From Chloroflexota bacterium (GTDB lineage Bacteria > Chloroflexota > Anaerolineae > Anaerolineales > DRMV01), in contig JAADFA010000059.1 in assembly GCA_013153135.1 (NCBI GenBank), positions 1-32,612 on the forward strand: 32,612 nucleotides of DNA. The letters run 5' to 3'. Made by a program: the position numbers and the translations under genes. The notes under the pieces were generated by a model. The model was not told the origin of the DNA. It saw nothing but the letters and a program-made list of their open reading frames with translations, and ran no database searches. The number at the start of each line of letters is the position of its first letter. Position 1 is the first letter of the stretch. Below, in pieces: positions 30,292 to 32,612 of this stretch.

Positions 30292-31140
30292 ATGAGCCAC
30301 TACGACGTGCCTCGTGTGCAAGGTTTGTGGGTGTATCCGGTCAAGTCGCTCCAGGGCATGGCCGTTACCCGCTGGCCCCTGACGCGACTTGGTCTGGTCT
30401 TTGATCGGCGATGGATGCTCGTTGACCCCAAAGGCCATTTCTTGAGCCAACGTCGGGTGCCCCGCATGGCCCAGTTGCAGGCCCGCGTGCGCCTGCAGGA
30501 CGCCTTGGCCGGGCGTCCGCGGCTCCTTCTGGTCGATGCTCAGGGCTATACTTTCGCGGTGCCCGAGCCCGACCCCGCGCGGCCGCGCATGCGGGTCCGC
30601 GTGTGGCGTGATGAGGTCGACGCAATTTGGGTTTCGGACGCGGTGGACGCGTGGCTGCAGGCGCGCCTGGGGGTGCCCGCGCGGTTGGTGTACTTCCCCG
30701 ATGACGCCCATCGTCCCCTTTCGCCCAAATACGGCCTGCCCGGCGAGGGAACCACGTTTACTGACGGCTACCCCATCCTTATCGTGACCCAGGGCTCGCT
30801 GGACGACCTCAACCGGCGCTTGCGCACGCCTGTAGGCCCCGAGCGTTTTCGCCCCAATGTGCTCATTGGTCCCACTGCCGCGTACGAAGAGGACACTTGG
30901 CATCGCGTGCGCATCGGCCGCGTGCCGGTGCGAGTGGTCAAGCCGAGCAAACGCTGCGTCATTACAACTTTGGACCCGCGCACAGGCAAGCGATTGGGGA
31001 AGGAACCCTTGGCCACATTGGCGACGTATCGCCGTTGGCAGGGCGGAGTAATCTTTGGCCAAAACGCGGTGCCCGAGGCCGAGGGCGTGTGGGAACTCGG
31101 CCAGCGAGTGGAGGTACTGCGGCCGCGGGTCGCGTGGTGA
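30292..31140 (+). CDS. MOSC domain protein (YcbX/mARC-like)
   Basis: A 282-residue protein with an N-terminal MOSC_N beta barrel (VQGLWVYPVKSLQGMAVTRW, then LVFDRRWMLVDPKGHFLSQR) and a C-terminal MOSC domain (YPILIVTQGSLDDLNRRL, then RFRPNVLIGPTAAYEEDTW). Cys222 in KPSKRCVITTLDPRTG is the conserved cysteine that ligates molybdenum or carries sulfur in this family. mARC/YcbX relatives reduce N-hydroxylated compounds. ATG 30292 has GAGG five bases upstream; ATG 30271 is an in-frame alternative. Together with XdhC it indicates molybdenum-cofactor enzymes in this organism. Confidence 0.9.
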   Translation: MSHYDVPRVQGLWVYPVKSLQGMAVTRWPLTRLGLVFDRRWMLVDPKGHFLSQRRVPRMAQLQARVRLQDALAGRPRLLLVDAQGYTFAVPEPDPARPRMRVRVWRDEVDAIWVSDAVDAWLQARLGVPARLVYFPDDAHRPLSPKYGLPGEGTTFTDGYPILIVTQGSLDDLNRRLRTPVGPERFRPNVLIGPTAAYEEDTWHRVRIGRVPVRVVKPSKRCVITTLDPRTGKRLGKEPLATLATYRRWQGGVIFGQNAVPEAEGVWELGQRVEVLRPRVAW

Positions 31141-31155
31141 GGTGGGAGGTGCCAG

Positions 31156-32397
31156 GTGGCGCACGGGCTGGCTGCCGCGAGCGCGAGCTATCAAGGCCGT
31201 TGGGGGAGTATGATTTTCCGCGTGCGCACGTTCCCCGGCGGTATCACCATCAGCTTGGGGCTGCACGCGCGGGTGCAGGTGTATACCTACGAGGCCAGCG
31301 GTCGTCCATGGACGTTTATCGTGGATGGCCGGATCTATCGTCGCGCGCTCAATGGGACCATGTTGGTCAAATGGCGGCCACCGGGCCAGCCGCGACAGCG
31401 AACGCGCTTGAATCAGGACGAAGCGCTGCAGGTCGAGGCCGCCGCGCGCAAGCGCATCCAGGCTTTCACCGAGGCTTGGGACCGGGGCGCGCTGCGTTTT
31501 GATCACGAGCCTCCGCCGCGGCAGGTCCGCACCCAGCTGGACCGCATCCTCGCTTGGGATGCTACGCGCTCCCGGGCTGACGCGCAGCGATATACCCAGG
31601 TCTACAAGCCCATCGGCATTCTGCCCCCGGACCAATACCTGGCCGTGGTGGTGCAGATCACCGAGGGTTGCTCTTTCAACACGTGCACTTTTTGCACCTT
31701 CTACCGGGATCGCCCGTTTCGCATCAAAGGGCCGGATGAGGTGCGCGCCCACATCGCGGCCATCCGAGATTACCTCGGCCCCGGACTGCCTTTGCGGCAC
31801 GGAGTGTTCCTGGGCGACGCCAACGCACTGGTCGCACCCATGCCCCGCTTGCGCGCGCTGCTCGCAGAGGTGCGCCGGGGCTTCCCGGAGCCAGGATTCC
31901 GTGATCTATACGCGTTTTTGGACGGCTTCAGCGGCGAGCGCAAGCGCGCGGAGGACTACGCAGCCTTGGCCGCGTACGGCCTGCGTCGGGTCTATATTGG
32001 CCTGGAAAGCGGTCACGCGCCCTTGTTGCGCTTTTTACGCAAGCCCGGCACGCCCGAGGACGCGCTGGCCGCGGTGCGCGCGATGAAGGCCGGCGGACTC
32101 GCGGTGGGGGTCATCGTGCTCTTGGGCGCGGGTGGCAAGCAGTACGCAACCGGCCACGTGCGGGATACGATCCGCGTGGTGAATGCGATGGGCTTGGGTC
32201 CAGAGGACATCCTTTATTTCTCCGAGCTCGTGGTGGAGCCGGATATGCCCTACGCGCGCGAAGCCCTCCGCGCAGGTATCGAGCCGTTGACGCCCGAAGA
32301 GCAACGCGCACAGCAAGCGGCTATTGTACAAGGGCTCCGCTTCCCCCAGGGGCGCCCGCGCATCAGTCGCTATGATATTCGCGAGTTCGTGTATTAA
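31156..32397 (+). CDS. Radical SAM protein with CX4CX2C cluster motif
   Basis: A 413-residue radical SAM enzyme. Its cluster motif is EGCSFNTCTFCTFYRDRPF, Cys172, Cys177 and Cys180, spaced CX4CX2C and not the canonical CX3CX2C. The core continues as a partial TIM barrel with LGDANALVAPMPRLRALL, VYIGLESGHAPLLRFLRKPG and GVIVLLGAGG, as in Elp3/HemN-like radical SAM proteins. Residues 1-150 form an unassigned N-terminal part. GTG 31156 is used, with GGGAGG six bases upstream; ATG 31210 is a later alternative with poor spacing. The N-terminal part includes a 'TFPGGITISLG' beta-rich segment. Reaction unknown. Confidence 0.85.
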   Translation: MAHGLAAASASYQGRWGSMIFRVRTFPGGITISLGLHARVQVYTYEASGRPWTFIVDGRIYRRALNGTMLVKWRPPGQPRQRTRLNQDEALQVEAAARKRIQAFTEAWDRGALRFDHEPPPRQVRTQLDRILAWDATRSRADAQRYTQVYKPIGILPPDQYLAVVVQITEGCSFNTCTFCTFYRDRPFRIKGPDEVRAHIAAIRDYLGPGLPLRHGVFLGDANALVAPMPRLRALLAEVRRGFPEPGFRDLYAFLDGFSGERKRAEDYAALAAYGLRRVYIGLESGHAPLLRFLRKPGTPEDALAAVRAMKAGGLAVGVIVLLGAGGKQYATGHVRDTIRVVNAMGLGPEDILYFSELVVEPDMPYAREALRAGIEPLTPEEQRAQQAAIVQGLRFPQGRPRISRYDIREFVY

Positions 32398-32423
32398 ATC
32401 CAGCAACTCGCCCGTGTCCATGG

Positions 32424-32612
32424 GTGCAGGCAAAGCTCGTAGAAGCCCATGCCGCGGGCGGCTGGACGCGCGCTTGACCCGCGGGCGGCGAAACCCGCCC
32501 GCTATCCTCGCCGTTCCATGTCCCGCGCGCCTCGCGCGTTGGGCTGAACTACCCGCGTGCAATTTTATGCAAACTAGCCGCAGGCTTCAGCCTGCGGCGG
32601 CGGTGCCAACGG
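32424..32612. repeat. Interspersed repeat, copy D (runs to the window edge)
   Basis: Begins gtgcaggcaaagctcgtag, with hairpins CATGGG / CCCATG and GCGGGCGG / CCGCCCGC, then ttgggctgaactacccgcgt, aattttatg, aaactag and the perfect hairpin CGCAGGCTtcAGCCTGCG, ending gccaacgg. The right half matches copy C almost base for base; its middle is about 60 bases longer. Confidence 0.8.

Noticed and set aside
30265-31800. Open frame of 511 codons on the minus strand
   Set aside because: Antisense to the MOSC and radical SAM genes, both with clear motifs and ribosome binding sites.

Overview
The window is a GC-rich, densely packed bacterial chromosome segment with about 24 protein genes, short intergenic gaps and no rRNA, tRNA or CRISPR array that I can see. 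The gene content (a predicted dehydro-F420 reductase-type nitroreductase, XdhC, MOSC, a huge exported DUF11 protein carrying a sortase domain, GT-C mannosyltransferase-like membrane proteins, class II tRNA nucleotidyltransferases) fits a Chloroflexota bacterium, probably Anaerolineae-like. That assignment is an inference from gene style and not from a marker gene. Most genes have strong AGGAGG-type ribosome binding sites, and several promoters look like extended -10 elements (TGnTATAAT-like).

Layout. 1-1072: 3' part of a uridine/nucleoside kinase. 1283-2299: thioredoxin reductase, closed by a UUCG hairpin terminator. 2445-2729: acylphosphatase, convergent with purH (2742-4268, minus). 4337-6154 (minus): a GT-C-like membrane protein, divergent from an RluA-type pseudouridine synthase (6224-6922). 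7248-10022 (minus) is an AT-richer, partly decayed patch: a lipoprotein, an 80-codon coding-looking segment with no standard start codon, a histidine kinase broken by two compensating frameshifts, and an intact OmpR-type response regulator. 10055-11821 (minus): leuB and leuD. 12246-17750: a 1834-residue exported subtilase-like protein with a LamG-like domain, three DUF11-type repeats, an internal LPATG motif and a C-terminal sortase domain; this is the most unusual object in the window. 17975-21128 (minus): an operon of an ECF-type sigma factor, DegV, a small membrane protein (possible anti-sigma) and a CCA-type nucleotidyltransferase. 21298-24949 (minus): a second GT-C-like membrane protein, a TauE-type exporter and ATP sulfurylase. 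25085-26535: XdhC and an F420-type nitroreductase. 26619-31140: thymidine kinase, hypoxanthine phosphoribosyltransferase, a second CCA-type nucleotidyltransferase lacking the flexible loop, an alpha/beta hydrolase and a MOSC protein. 31156-32397: a radical SAM protein.

Functional themes. Nucleotide salvage and synthesis (uridine kinase, Tdk, Hpt, PurH) recurs. The two tRNA nucleotidyltransferase paralogues differ just where A-adding and CC-adding enzymes are known to differ, suggesting split CC + A addition. A family of about 90-190 bp structured noncoding repeats is present in at least two clear copies (17827-17956, 32424-32612) and two degenerate ones (7030-7115, 12047-12142), all in intergenic DNA.
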